Shown in pieces: positions 1 to 7,176 of a DNA stretch of 43,954 nt. This stretch comes from a virus. Position 1 is the first letter of the stretch, and every line of letters begins with the position of its first letter. A program made the translations under genes and the position numbers. The notes below the pieces were generated by a model. That model did no database searches and was not told the DNA's origin. It worked only from the letters and a program-made list of their open reading frames with translations. Location of the stretch: positions 1-43,954 of the IMG/VR virus record IMGVR_UViG_3300030020_000047. The stretch is one strand, 5' to 3'.

Positions 1-504
1 AATCGATTGACGTGGTGGGGATTTCTGGCAGAACATAACGTTGCTGGCCTGTGCGCGAAATAATTTCTTGTATATGCCGATCAATGGTGTTGCGTCAAAT
101 GTTGGCAGCTGCGCGTCGAACCCGATCTCAACCATGTTCAGTGCTTTGCTTACTGCTTCGTCCTGTTCAGCCGATCCGTCATTGAATGGGTCAATCCCGC
201 AGGCGACAACGAGTTTGGTTTTTGCCTTTGCTTTCCGGTAATTCCACAGCAGTTGATTCAAGCAGTAGAATCCGAGTGAGTTCACGATGCTGTTTTGCGC
301 GAAGTATCCGTTGCTGGCTGCGAGCGTGTGCAGTTCGTCCAGATACTCTTGCACGTTGCTGATGATTGCTGTGACGGATGCAGCTATCTGTTTGGCTGCG
401 ATTGCATTGATCGCGTCTTTCTTGATGCCGGTGATTTTCTTGGCGGCGTGAGTTTTCTTGGTTGTGATGATGCTGGCTGCGATTTCAGGTGTGATGACGT
501 TCAT
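1..504 (-). CDS. hypothetical protein, 3' end cut by window edge
   Basis: The leftward frame is open from an ATG at 504 to the window edge, 168 codons without a stop, so the C-terminus is missing. The start follows an AGGAA Shine-Dalgarno about 6 bases upstream. The protein begins MNVITPEIAASIITTKK and is rich in Lys, Ala and Ile. The first 60 residues look helical, and a mixed-composition region follows (FNDGSAEQDEAVSKAL). Codons are mostly C- or A-ending (AAC, ATC, GCA), like the genes to its right. I recognise no family or motif. It is the last visible gene of the leftward cluster at 1-2520 and may continue well beyond the window. The gene is likely real; its function is unknown. Confidence 0.7.
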   Translation of the reverse strand, partial: MNVITPEIAASIITTKKTHAAKKITGIKKDAINAIAAKQIAASVTAIISNVQEYLDELHTLAASNGYFAQNSIVNSLGFYCLNQLLWNYRKAKAKTKLVVACGIDPFNDGSAEQDEAVSKALNMVEIGFDAQLPTFDATPLIGIYKKLFRAQASNVMFCQKSPPRQSI

Positions 505-685
505 GGTTATTTCCTTGGTTGTGTATGTGTGGTTTGCCGGTTACAGCGTCCGGCGTGCTTTGGCTTTGAGCACTGCTATCCTTGATGCTTACGTTCTGAT
601 GGTTGGCTGCGAGTCCGGTCGCTCTCTGCGCCAATTTGCCGGTCTGGTTCGTGTTCTGCGTATCACCACAAGGATAACGAACCAT
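485..685 (-). CDS. doubtful small ORF, 66 aa
   Basis: This is the only sizeable leftward frame filling the gap between the genes at 714 and 504. It encodes a polar peptide rich in Gln, Asn, Thr and His, beginning MVRYPCGDTQNTNQ, and its end overlaps the next gene's start by 20 bases. Codon choice (AAC, ACC, GGC, CAG, AGC) resembles the neighbours. However, the AGGA upstream lies almost against the ATG, which is poor spacing, and no family is recognised. It may instead be an untranslated spacer. Confidence 0.3.
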   Translation of the reverse strand: MVRYPCGDTQNTNQTGKLAQRATGLAANHQNVSIKDSSAQSQSTPDAVTGKPHIHNQGNNHERHHT

Positions 686-713
686 ATCCTGTGATCCGCT
701 TGATTGATCGTCG

Positions 714-872
714 CTACATTGGCTGTTTCTCCTTTGGCTTGGTGGCGAACAGTATTTGCAGGTTGGTGGCGGTGCGTGACGCGAGGGTTAATGCATCCTT
801 GCTGTAACGCGCTGTAATTTGCACGAGTGCTGGCCTTCCGTGGTGCGTACACATGATGTGGTAAGTGGGCAT
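714..872 (-). CDS. hypothetical small protein, 52 aa
   Basis: The start at 872 is chosen because AGAGGAA followed by ACAGG lies directly upstream on the leftward strand; upstream in-frame ATGs lack such a site. The protein begins MPTYHIMCTHHGRPA and ends KPKEKQPM. It has a possible beta-alpha pattern with two His and one Cys near the N-terminus and a basic C-terminus. No family is recognised. The first 85 bases overlap the end of the gene at 788-1006 in another frame. That means either true overlapping genes or one gene split by a frameshift near 870. Confidence 0.5.
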   Translation of the reverse strand: MPTYHIMCTHHGRPALVQITARYSKDALTLASRTATNLQILFATKPKEKQPM

Positions 873-1006
873 CCTGTTTCCTCTTCCATCGCTGCGATGA
901 TGTCGAATGGGTCGCCGCTGTACTGACGTTCCGGGTCGATGCAATTCACCTCAAGCACGTCTTCGTCGTCTTGAGGTGCGTCGTAGTAGTATTCAGAATT
1001 GTTCAT
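788..1006 (-). CDS. hypothetical acidic small protein, 72 aa
   Basis: The ATG at 1006 is placed so that the stop of the preceding gene (993-1163) lies just inside this one, which suggests translational coupling; there is no strong Shine-Dalgarno of its own. The N-terminal half is strongly acidic (MNNSEYYYDAPQDDEDVLE, then DPFDIIAAMEEETG). The C-terminal 27 residues are Cys-, Thr- and Arg-rich and unlike the first half. That C-terminal part is the stretch that overlaps the gene at 714-872. No family is recognised. Confidence 0.5.
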   Translation of the reverse strand: MNNSEYYYDAPQDDEDVLEVNCIDPERQYSGDPFDIIAAMEEETGCPLTTSCVRTTEGQHSCKLQRVTARMH

Positions 1007-1163
1007 TCGGTTTTTCGCCAAACATGATTTTGATTTCTTCCATCGCGAGTCGAAGCTGTTTCAATGCGTACTGCTTGTCGGTGATGGTGTTCTTCACAAC
1101 GACCAGCCGCGCATATATGGTTTCGATCCGTAGTCTGCCTATCTCCGCTGTGTCGTTGGTCAT
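993..1163 (-). CDS. hypothetical small helical protein, 56 aa
   Basis: The start at 1163 (MTNDTAEIGRLRIETIYARL) is preceded by AGAGGAG at ideal spacing, and its ATGA overlaps the stop of the upstream membrane-protein gene, so the two are coupled. The sequence is predicted to be almost entirely alpha-helical, with a run of charged and hydrophobic residues suited to a short coiled coil. It ends KPNEQF. No known family is recognised. A longer reading starting upstream is possible but would overlap the previous gene and lacks a ribosome site. Confidence 0.65.
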   Translation of the reverse strand: MTNDTAEIGRLRIETIYARLVVVKNTITDKQYALKQLRLAMEEIKIMFGEKPNEQF

Positions 1164-1450
1164 CTCAACTCCTCTGCATCCACTTGCCAAATCCCCGGAT
1201 AATAAATCCGTGCATCAATGTGCCCGAGACATTTACGTCCGACAGTTATGAGTCCAGAACAAATCAGAGAACCAGTCGCTGCGACCATCACACCAGAAAA
1301 TGAGCCCCAATGTAAAATGTTCAACATTATGAAAACTATGACATCCATTAGCAAAGGATTCGATAGCATCCACATTCTTTTTTTCCATGGGCACTTGAAC
1401 CACATGAACGTGAGTCCGAGTGCTACGATCAAACCACTTTCTATAATCAT
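1160..1450 (-). CDS. small integral membrane protein, 96 aa
   Basis: AAGGAG lies 6-7 bases before the ATG at 1450. The protein has an N-terminal transmembrane helix (residues about 3-17, ending GLTFMWF), a short basic cytoplasmic stretch (CPWKKRMW), a second hydrophobic helix (about 33-47) and a third (about 52-71, GVMVAATGSLICSGLIT), then a polar tail. I have the impression of similar small membrane proteins in other podovirus genomes, but no function is established. It sits between another membrane protein gene (1497-1961) and a small helical gene, to which it is joined by a 4-base ATGA overlap. Superinfection or entry interference is possible but unsupported by any motif. Confidence 0.75.
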   Translation of the reverse strand: MIIESGLIVALGLTFMWFKCPWKKRMWMLSNPLLMDVIVFIMLNILHWGSFSGVMVAATGSLICSGLITVGRKCLGHIDARIYYPGIWQVDAEELR

Positions 1451-1496
1451 GATGCTCTCCTTAACTGGCCGCGATGTTCTGCGGCCTGAGTTTTAG

Positions 1497-1961
1497 TTAC
1501 GCTGTCTTAGGTGCTGCGCGAAATATTCCGAGCACCGATTCTTTAGCGTTCGACAGATGGCGATCAATCGCACCGGAGGAAATATATCCAGCCGCGACGT
1601 GACCGAGCTTCGACGCGGCCCACACCGCGATGCACATCGCGAGCAAGCCAACCACGAAGGCCAAGAACATCCCGCCGCTCAACGCAACCGCCCCGACCAA
1701 CATCGAGTTGACCAAACTCCACGCGCCGATGGTGCCGACGGTGAGGATCGAAATGTGCGCGACGTATGCGATGATGCTGCGTGTGCTCGGCATCATGTTG
1801 CGCGTCAAATCCCAAACGATCTGCGCCATGCTTGGTTCGGCCAACTCTGCTTCGGTAGCAGCAACTGGTTTTGGTTGATTGAGATTTGCGCCGAGATCAA
1901 TCGGTTGTTTCTTTGCGTTGCGCATTGCTTCGATTACTTTAGTTTGTACAGCTGTGGCCAT
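1497..1961 (-). CDS. membrane protein with two transmembrane helices, 154 aa
   Basis: The start at 1961 (MATAVQTKVIEAMRNAKKQ) follows AGGAG with good spacing; upstream in-frame ATGs have no such site. Residues 1-60 are soluble and helical. A hydrophobic helix spans roughly 63-85 (YVAHISILTVGTIGAWSL) and a second roughly 90-113 (GGMFLAFVVGLLAMCIAVWA). About 40 polar residues follow. No enzymatic motif is visible. It begins about 50 bases after a hairpin that also precedes the two genes upstream of it. The pairing with the next membrane gene suggests a shared membrane function, but what that is cannot be told. Confidence 0.75.
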   Translation of the reverse strand: MATAVQTKVIEAMRNAKKQPIDLGANLNQPKPVAATEAELAEPSMAQIVWDLTRNMMPSTRSIIAYVAHISILTVGTIGAWSLVNSMLVGAVALSGGMFLAFVVGLLAMCIAVWAASKLGHVAAGYISSGAIDRHLSNAKESVLGIFRAAPKTA

Positions 1962-2013
1962 GATGATTCTCCTGAGTGATTGAATGATAGGGAACAACAC
2001 AAAAGCAAAAAGA

Positions 2014-2042
2014 GCAAGGACGCAGCCTTACCGCGTCCTTGC
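2014..2042 (-). terminator. repeat hairpin H1, terminator-like
   Basis: This is a perfect 10-bp stem (GCAAGGACGC with GCGTCCTTGC) and a 9-base loop. Read leftward it is followed by the T-rich run TCTTTTTGCTTTT, the form of an intrinsic terminator after the gene at 2048-2203. The 49-base block 1996-2044 is identical to 2224-2272. It also lies in the leader of the next gene (start 1961), so it may attenuate rather than fully stop transcription. Confidence 0.7.
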
Positions 2043-2047
2043 AGGGT

Positions 2048-2203
2048 TTAAGAAACAGCGCTCATCGCCAACTCGTCCATCTGTTCGTCGCACGCACCAT
2101 CTGGGATTGCTACGCGCGTAACGTCATCGCTCCTGTGTTTCATTTCTGATAGTTCTGAGTCGAAGCACCACGACCCGTCTGCCCACACGTTGATGTATTC
2201 CAT
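2048..2203 (-). CDS. small acidic protein, 51 aa, WADGSWC motif
   Basis: AGGAGAACGAAC lies directly before the ATG at 2203. The protein begins MEYINVWADGSWCFDSEL and continues with EMKHRSDDV. From memory, phage ORFs with a similar pattern (W-x-D-G-x-W-C, then H-x-S-D-D) occur widely as small proteins of unknown function. It is acidic, with one central Cys and a second (GACDEQMDEL) near the end. A repeat hairpin lies on each side (2014-2042 downstream, 2242-2270 upstream). Function unknown. Confidence 0.7.
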   Translation of the reverse strand: MEYINVWADGSWCFDSELSEMKHRSDDVTRVAIPDGACDEQMDELAMSAVS

Positions 2204-2241
2204 GTTCGTTCTCCTAGGTAATGAACACAAAAGCAAAAAGA

Positions 2242-2270
2242 GCAAGGACGCAGCCTTACCGCGTCCTTGC
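2242..2270 (-). terminator. repeat hairpin H2, terminator-like
   Basis: The same stem, loop and leftward T-rich tail as at 2014-2042 lie directly after the stop codon of the gene at 2275-2520 and about 40 bases before the next start. The surrounding 49 bases (2224-2272) are identical to 1996-2044, which implies a recent duplication or gene conversion. Confidence 0.7.
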
Positions 2271-2274
2271 AGAA

Positions 2275-2520
2275 TTACCCAACCTTGGCAATGACGTGCT
2301 TGGTCATCGCCAACGCGCGCGCTGCTTCCATGGCGGCAGCACGATCTATCTGCCACTGGGGTTTGACGTATTGCGGCGCACCCGATGCCTGCTTGTGCAT
2401 CCGGTTGACGGAGCTTGCTACTGACGCAGCATTGAGCGCCTGCTCCTTCAATGTCGCGATCTCTGCGCGTAGTGCTGCGTTCTCCGCTTCCAGCTGCGCC
2501 TTGGTGAGTGCTGATGCCAT
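2275..2520 (-). CDS. small coiled-coil protein, 81 aa
   Basis: The start at 2520 (MASALTKAQLEAENAALRAE) follows AAGGAGATAGTC. Residues 5-35 form a clear leucine-zipper-like coiled coil with Leu, Ala and Glu spaced in heptads (LEAENAALRAEIATLKEQAL). A central polar segment (SSVNRMHKQASGAPQYVKP) follows, then an Ala-rich helix to the C-terminus. It is the first gene of the leftward cluster, downstream of the third copy of the leader hairpin. The coiled coil suggests an oligomeric protein. No DNA-binding motif is evident and no family is recognised. Confidence 0.7.
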   Translation of the reverse strand: MASALTKAQLEAENAALRAEIATLKEQALNAASVASSVNRMHKQASGAPQYVKPQWQIDRAAAMEAARALAMTKHVIAKVG

Positions 2521-2566
2521 GACTATCTCCTTGGTTAATGTATAGACAACACCAAGGCAGACAGAC

Positions 2567-2593
2567 CAAGGACACAGCCTCACCGTGTCCTTG
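2567..2593 (-). promoter_or_regulatory. leader hairpin H3, covarying copy of H1 and H2
   Basis: A 9-bp stem (CAAGGACAC with GTGTCCTTG) and a 9-base loop lie in the leader of the gene starting at 2520. Compared with H1 and H2, one stem pair has changed from G-C to A-T on both arms while the structure is kept. The T-rich tail is lost, so this copy is unlikely to be a terminator. A role as 5' leader structure (stability, processing or protein binding) is inferred. Confidence 0.55.
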
Positions 2594-2825
2594 TGGTTGG
2601 ATGTGTGGTGGCGAGCGCCAAGAACTCGGAGCGGGGTTCGGAATGCTTGGAGTTCCTTGCTGCGTGGCCGGGGTAAAAGAGACTCCTTATCCGGGCGCTG
2701 GGTGCGGAAACCGAAGTGGGGGCGGCTGATGACGAGGGGTAGGTGAGGGACCCAGACCGACGTAACCCAGAAATTTTCATAAAAATTTTTCTGAAAAGAT
2801 TTACGATCTAAGTTAGACTCGCGTG
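2594..2825. other. non-coding divergent region before the terminase genes
   Basis: No convincing gene is present; the leftward frame at 2580-2780 has no ribosome site and runs into the hairpin repeat. The first 150 bases are GC-rich with several G runs. Bases 2770-2822 are strikingly AT-rich, with near-palindromic AGAAATTTT and AAAATTTTTCT flanking a CAT centre, then GTTAGACT (inverse of AGTCTAAC) just before terS. Divergent promoters and a packaging (pac or cos) site would be expected here by analogy with other phages. I cannot point to a clear sigma-70 promoter or cut site. Confidence 0.4.
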
Positions 2826-3458
2826 ATGACCAAACGCAAAGACCCCGCCGACCTGAAAATCAGGGCCAGGGACGACCTCACCCCGAAACCCCGACTAAGG
2901 TCAAAACAAAATGCCTCCCCGGAAGGGCAGGCTAAGCGCATCGCTGCGCTCCGCAAGACACCGACCAACGGCGGCAAGATCGCCATCATCGAAACCCAAA
3001 ACCCTAATCGACCGCTCACCGAAAAACAGAAAATTTTCGTCAAAGAGTGGGCTGCTGGCGAGACGATCCTGAGCGCCAGTTACCGCGCGGGTTATGCCGA
3101 TAGTGGAGCAATGTGTTACCGGCTGGCAAAAGACCCGGCGATTTTAAGGATATACGACGCCGAAAAAGCCCTGTACGTGGCTGCGGCACAGATGACCCGT
3201 AAAAAGGTCATGGACGGCTTCCTGGAGGCTGCTGACATGGCTCGCACACTGGCCGACCCGACCGCTTTGACAGGCGCATGGCGGGAAATCGGAAGAATGT
3301 GCGGATATTATCAAGAAAACACCAAAAAAATTGACATAAACATCACGGGCGACCTCACTATGAAGCGCCTCGAACGAGCCTCCGACGCCGATCTGCTGAA
3401 GCTGATCAAGGGTGAGATCGAGGATGTGGCGTTCGATGAGGTGATGCGTGACGACTAA
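2826..3458 (+). CDS. terS: terminase small subunit
   Basis: The small terminase recognises phage DNA and hands it to the large subunit for packaging. The N-terminal 60 residues are basic and low in complexity. The recognisable core starts near residue 65 with LTEKQKIFVKEWAAGE, then ASYRAGY and YRLAKDPAI, a helix-turn-helix typical of terminase small subunits. After it come a helical oligomerisation stretch (MTRKKVMDGFLEAADMA) and an acidic C-terminus. About 210 residues is normal for the family. A GTG at 2823 directly precedes the chosen ATG, and neither has a good Shine-Dalgarno. The 3' end overlaps the large subunit gene by 11 bases, the classical terS-terL arrangement. Confidence 0.85.
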   Translation: MTKRKDPADLKIRARDDLTPKPRLRSKQNASPEGQAKRIAALRKTPTNGGKIAIIETQNPNRPLTEKQKIFVKEWAAGETILSASYRAGYADSGAMCYRLAKDPAILRIYDAEKALYVAAAQMTRKKVMDGFLEAADMARTLADPTALTGAWREIGRMCGYYQENTKKIDINITGDLTMKRLERASDADLLKLIKGEIEDVAFDEVMRDD

Positions 3459-4998
3459 GCCCGCGCTCGCCGCCAAGCAGGAGATGGCGAGCCGGATCAT
3501 GGCGCGCAGAAAGCTGCTGTCGTTCGTGCGGCGCATGAACCCGAAGTACATGGCTGGCTGGGTGCATGAGGATATCTGCAGGCGGTTGGAGAGGTTCAGC
3601 GACGACGTAGCGGCTGGCTTAAGCCCACGGTTGATGCTCTTGATGCCGCCGCGTCATGGTAAGAGTGAGTTGGCCTCCAAGATGTTCCCGGCGTGGCACC
3701 TTGGACGACACCCGGATCACGAATTCATCGCCTGCTCGTACAACATCTCCCTGGCGATGGGGTTCTCCAAGAAGATCAAGGCCCTGTTCGACGACCCTGC
3801 GTTTCAGACTGTGTTCGACGCCCGATTGAACCCCGACAACCGCTCCACGGAAGAGTGGGCTATCGCCGGGGACACAGGCGGCTACGTCGCAGCCGGTGTC
3901 GGCGGTGGGATCACAGGCAAGGGCGCGCACATCCTGGTCATTGATGACCCGATCAAGAACGCGGAAGAGGCGGACAGCGCCACCACGCGCGAGTCCCTGT
4001 GGGACTGGTACGGCTCGACGGCTTACACGCGCTTGGCCCCAGGTGCCGGCGTACTTGTCATTCAGACATGGTGGCACGATGACGATCTGGCTGGCAAGCT
4101 GCAGCAGGCCATGATCGCCGACCCGGAGGCTGACCAGTTCGAGATCGTCAAATACCCGGCGATTGCGGAGCACGACGAGTATCTGGATACCGACACTGAC
4201 TTAATCGTCTACGACACCGCCCCGGCGAACGGTCGGCTGCTGCGGCAGAAAGGCGACTGCCTCCACGAAGCCCGCTACGATATCGTTAAACTTCGCCGGA
4301 TCAAGGCGACCATCGCCAACCGCTTCTGGGCTGCGTTGTACCAGCAGAACCCGGTACCCGACGACGGCAGCTACTTCACCAAGGATCAGTTCAAACGTGG
4401 GCCGATCCCGTTGCTACTCCAGAGCCGGGTCTACATCGCGTGGGATTTCGCCATCAGTGAGAAAGCTCACAACGATTACACGGTCGGTACGGTAGGTCTG
4501 CAGGATTACGACGATGTGCTGCACGTAGCGGAGGTGGTGCGGTTCAAGTCTGCTGACGCTTTTTTTATCGTCGAATCTATTTTAAATCTATCTAAGAAGT
4601 GGTACCATGCGAGTCTAACGATTGGCGTCGAGGATGGGCAGATTTACCGCTCGATTGAGGCCCTGCTGAAAAAGCGCATGCGGGAGACGAATTTCTACCC
4701 CTCCATCGTTGTCCTCAGACCGATTACGGACAAGCTGGCGCGAGGCAGGGCGCTTCAGGGCCGGATGCAGCAGGGCATGGTGAGCTTCAACCACACAGGC
4801 GAGTGGTACGACACGGTCAGAAATGAGATGCTGCGCTTCCCGGCTGGCGTACACGATGATTGTGTTGACAGTATGGCGTGGATGGCGCAGATGGCAGTGG
4901 GTAGTGAGCCGCCGCAGATGCCGAAGGCGAAGGGCAAGAAGTCCTGGAAAGACAGATTACGCGGTACCCGCGCGAACGCGTCGCACATGTCGGCGTAG
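3448..4998 (+). CDS. terL: terminase large subunit (ATPase and nuclease)
   Basis: This is the motor that cuts concatemeric phage DNA and pumps it through the portal into the procapsid. Motifs in order: Walker A MPPRHGKSE near residue 66, Walker B LVIDDPIKN near 165, and the coupling motif IQTWWHDDDLAGKL near 205. The C-terminal RNase H-like nuclease has acidic residues in WDFAIS (about 332), VEDGQ (about 395) and HDDCVDSMAW (about 473). At 516 residues it is full length. The GTG start at 3448 is preceded by GAGGTGATGC inside terS, so the two are coupled. Bases 4558-4622 are unusually AT-rich and use rare-looking codons (TTA, CTA, TCT), which may reflect an embedded control site. Confidence 0.95.
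   Translation: MTTKPALAAKQEMASRIMARRKLLSFVRRMNPKYMAGWVHEDICRRLERFSDDVAAGLSPRLMLLMPPRHGKSELASKMFPAWHLGRHPDHEFIACSYNISLAMGFSKKIKALFDDPAFQTVFDARLNPDNRSTEEWAIAGDTGGYVAAGVGGGITGKGAHILVIDDPIKNAEEADSATTRESLWDWYGSTAYTRLAPGAGVLVIQTWWHDDDLAGKLQQAMIADPEADQFEIVKYPAIAEHDEYLDTDTDLIVYDTAPANGRLLRQKGDCLHEARYDIVKLRRIKATIANRFWAALYQQNPVPDDGSYFTKDQFKRGPIPLLLQSRVYIAWDFAISEKAHNDYTVGTVGLQDYDDVLHVAEVVRFKSADAFFIVESILNLSKKWYHASLTIGVEDGQIYRSIEALLKKRMRETNFYPSIVVLRPITDKLARGRALQGRMQQGMVSFNHTGEWYDTVRNEMLRFPAGVHDDCVDSMAWMAQMAVGSEPPQMPKAKGKKSWKDRLRGTRANASHMSA
4558..4622 (+). promoter_or_regulatory. AT-rich patch inside terL with recurrent motifs
   Basis: Within GC-rich coding DNA, this stretch holds a run of T, TATTTTAAAT, ATCTATCTAA (4586-4595) and TCTAACGAT (4614-4622). 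The last two motifs recur in the intergenic regions before the genes at 22586 and 31670. That suggests an internal promoter or protein-binding site. No standard sigma-70 pair is evident, so this is only a candidate. Confidence 0.3.
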
Positions 4999-5010
4999 CA
5001 GAGAGAAAAT

Positions 5011-7176
5011 ATGCCCCTTAACACCGAGTCGGCTTCAAAGGTCTGGTATCGCTATGCCTACTGTAGGGACAACGGGCATGCCCAGTACGTCCTGAAAGCC
5101 GATACCTGCGAGCAATTTTTCCAGGGCAACCAGTGGACTGAGGCAGATCGAGCAGCCCTTCGCGCCGCGCGCCGCCCCGCGCTGACGATCAATAAAATCA
5201 TCTCCACCATCGGCAACGTAATGGGGGAGCAGATATATAACCGCTCAGAGATCAGTTTCCGGCCTAAGTCCGGCGCTGACCCTGCCACCGCCGACGTGCT
5301 GACGAAGGTGTTCAAACAGATATCTGACAATAATCAGCTTGACTGGCGGCGTAGCGACATGTTCGCAGACGGGATTATCACCAGCCGTGGGTATCTTGAT
5401 GTCAGGCTGGACTTTAATGCCTCCATGCAGGGCGAAGTGCGGATCGAGACGATCAACCCGAAGAACGTGATCGTCGACAACGACGCCGAGGAGCACGACC
5501 CGGACAGCTGGAACGAGGTGTTTGTCACGAAGTGGATGACTGCCGACGATATCGCCATCCTGTACAGTAAGGAAGATGCGGAGTATCTGCGCAACCGCGA
5601 CGACAGCTACTACCCCTACGGCTACGACTCCATTGACAACATCCGTGACAGGTTCGGCCTGCCATTCAACGCCAACTACGGCGGGCAGGCTCAGGCATAC
5701 GACGAGTCGCCGGTTGTGCGCAGTCTGCGCGTGATTGAGCGCCAGCACCGCATTATGGACCGCCAGAAACACTTCATCGACCCAAAAACGGGGAATATGC
5801 GCCCGGTTCCAGAGGGTTGGGATCGTGACCGCATCGCCGCAGTCGTCCAGCAGTTCGGTTATCAGGTCATCCCTCGGCTCGTCAAACGTATCCGCTGGAC
5901 GGTGATCTGTGACAACGTCGTGCTGCACGATGACTGGTCGCCATACAAGCACTTCACAGTCATCCCTTATTTCCCGTACTTCCGGCGCGGCACCACTATC
6001 GGATTGGTCGAGAATCTGGTCGGCCCGCAGGAGCTGCTGAACAAGGTCACATCGCAGGAGCTGCACGTCGTCAACAGCAGCGCGAACGGCGGCTACAAGG
6101 TCAAGAGCGGGGCGCTTGCCACGATGTCGATAGAGGAGCTGGAGCAGCGCGGGGCCGAGACAGGGCTGGTGATCGAGATGGCCAATTCACTGGACGATAT
6201 TGAGAAGCTGCAGCCTAACGCCACGCCGCAGGGTCTCGACCGGATCAGTTACAAGGCCGAGGAGAGCATCAAAACGATTTCTGGCATCACCGACAGCCAG
6301 CAGGGGCAGGACAGGGAGGATGTTGCGGCTAAGGCGATTCAGGAAAAGAAGAAAGCCGCCAACACGAACCTCGCCAAGCCGCTGGACAGTCTGGTGCGGA
6401 CGGACTTCATGATCGCCCGGAACGTGCTGGACCTCGTACAGACCTTCTACACAGAAGAACGCATCCTCACCATCACCCATGACACGCCTGGGGGCGGCAC
6501 AGAAAATGTCACGATCAATCAGGTGCAGCCCGACGGCACTGTCGTGAACGACTTGATGCTGGGCGAGTTCGACGTGACGATCAGTTCGGTGCCGCAGCGC
6601 GAGACGCTGGAAGACAGCCAGTTCGATCAGGCGGTCTCCATGAAGAAAGACCTCGGCATCAACATACCTGACGCGTTCATCATCAACACGTCCCGGCTGC
6701 TCAACAAGAACGATCTCATCAAGCAGATGCAGGCAGCTTCCCAGTCGCCGGAAGCCCAGGAGCAGCAGAAGCTGGCCCTGCGCCAGCAGACAGCGGAGGT
6801 CACGAAGACTGAGGCTGAAACGAAGCAGAAAGACGCGGACGCTGTGCTGAAGGATGCCAAGGCGAGGAAAGAGGGCGTCGCTACCCAGAAAGAGGCCATG
6901 ACCCCGATTGAAGGGCCGGAAGCAGAGTCCCAGGCAGAGCAGGCGAAAGTGCAGGCGGAGATCGCCCTGAACGAGCGGAAGTTCCAGCACGAGCAGCAGA
7001 TGGCCCAGCAGAAATTCCAGCTGGAGCAGGAGAAGCTGCACGCAGAGCTGCAGATGAAGCGGGAAGAGATGAACATGAAAGCGCAGCTGGATCAAAAAGC
7101 AGCAGCGGAGAAGGCGGTCTCCGACAGAATCGCCGCGAGAAGCCAACCTAAACCACAACCAGGAACAAAGACATGA
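5011..7176 (+). CDS. portal protein, P22 type
   Basis: The portal forms the dodecameric channel at one capsid vertex, nucleates procapsid assembly and docks the terminase and connectors. The N-terminal third (FFQGNQWTEADRAALRAARR, then PALTINKIISTIGNVMGEQ) and the middle region (INPKNVIVDNDAEEHDPDSW) match what I know of P22-like podoviral portals. So does the length of 721 residues. Residues about 600-700 form a long Gln- and Glu-rich coiled coil (FQHEQQMAQQKFQLEQEKL), equivalent to the helical barrel tail of P22 portals. The start follows GAGAGAAAAT. The 3' end overlaps the scaffold gene by ATGA. Confidence 0.9.
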   Translation: MPLNTESASKVWYRYAYCRDNGHAQYVLKADTCEQFFQGNQWTEADRAALRAARRPALTINKIISTIGNVMGEQIYNRSEISFRPKSGADPATADVLTKVFKQISDNNQLDWRRSDMFADGIITSRGYLDVRLDFNASMQGEVRIETINPKNVIVDNDAEEHDPDSWNEVFVTKWMTADDIAILYSKEDAEYLRNRDDSYYPYGYDSIDNIRDRFGLPFNANYGGQAQAYDESPVVRSLRVIERQHRIMDRQKHFIDPKTGNMRPVPEGWDRDRIAAVVQQFGYQVIPRLVKRIRWTVICDNVVLHDDWSPYKHFTVIPYFPYFRRGTTIGLVENLVGPQELLNKVTSQELHVVNSSANGGYKVKSGALATMSIEELEQRGAETGLVIEMANSLDDIEKLQPNATPQGLDRISYKAEESIKTISGITDSQQGQDREDVAAKAIQEKKKAANTNLAKPLDSLVRTDFMIARNVLDLVQTFYTEERILTITHDTPGGGTENVTINQVQPDGTVVNDLMLGEFDVTISSVPQRETLEDSQFDQAVSMKKDLGINIPDAFIINTSRLLNKNDLIKQMQAASQSPEAQEQQKLALRQQTAEVTKTEAETKQKDADAVLKDAKARKEGVATQKEAMTPIEGPEAESQAEQAKVQAEIALNERKFQHEQQMAQQKFQLEQEKLHAELQMKREEMNMKAQLDQKAAAEKAVSDRIAARSQPKPQPGTKT

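Noticed and set aside
41-585. Rightward frames at 41-241 and 295-585
   Set aside because: They oppose a leftward frame open over all of 1-504 with a good ribosome site and plausible protein.
2580-2780. Leftward frame of 66 codons between the hairpin and terS
   Set aside because: No ribosome site before its ATG, Ser- and Arg-rich composition, and it runs into the hairpin repeat.
5245-7158. Leftward frames at 5245-6066 and 6187-7158 antisense to the portal
   Set aside because: They arise from the codon bias of the portal gene, notably its coiled coil, and have no independent signals.
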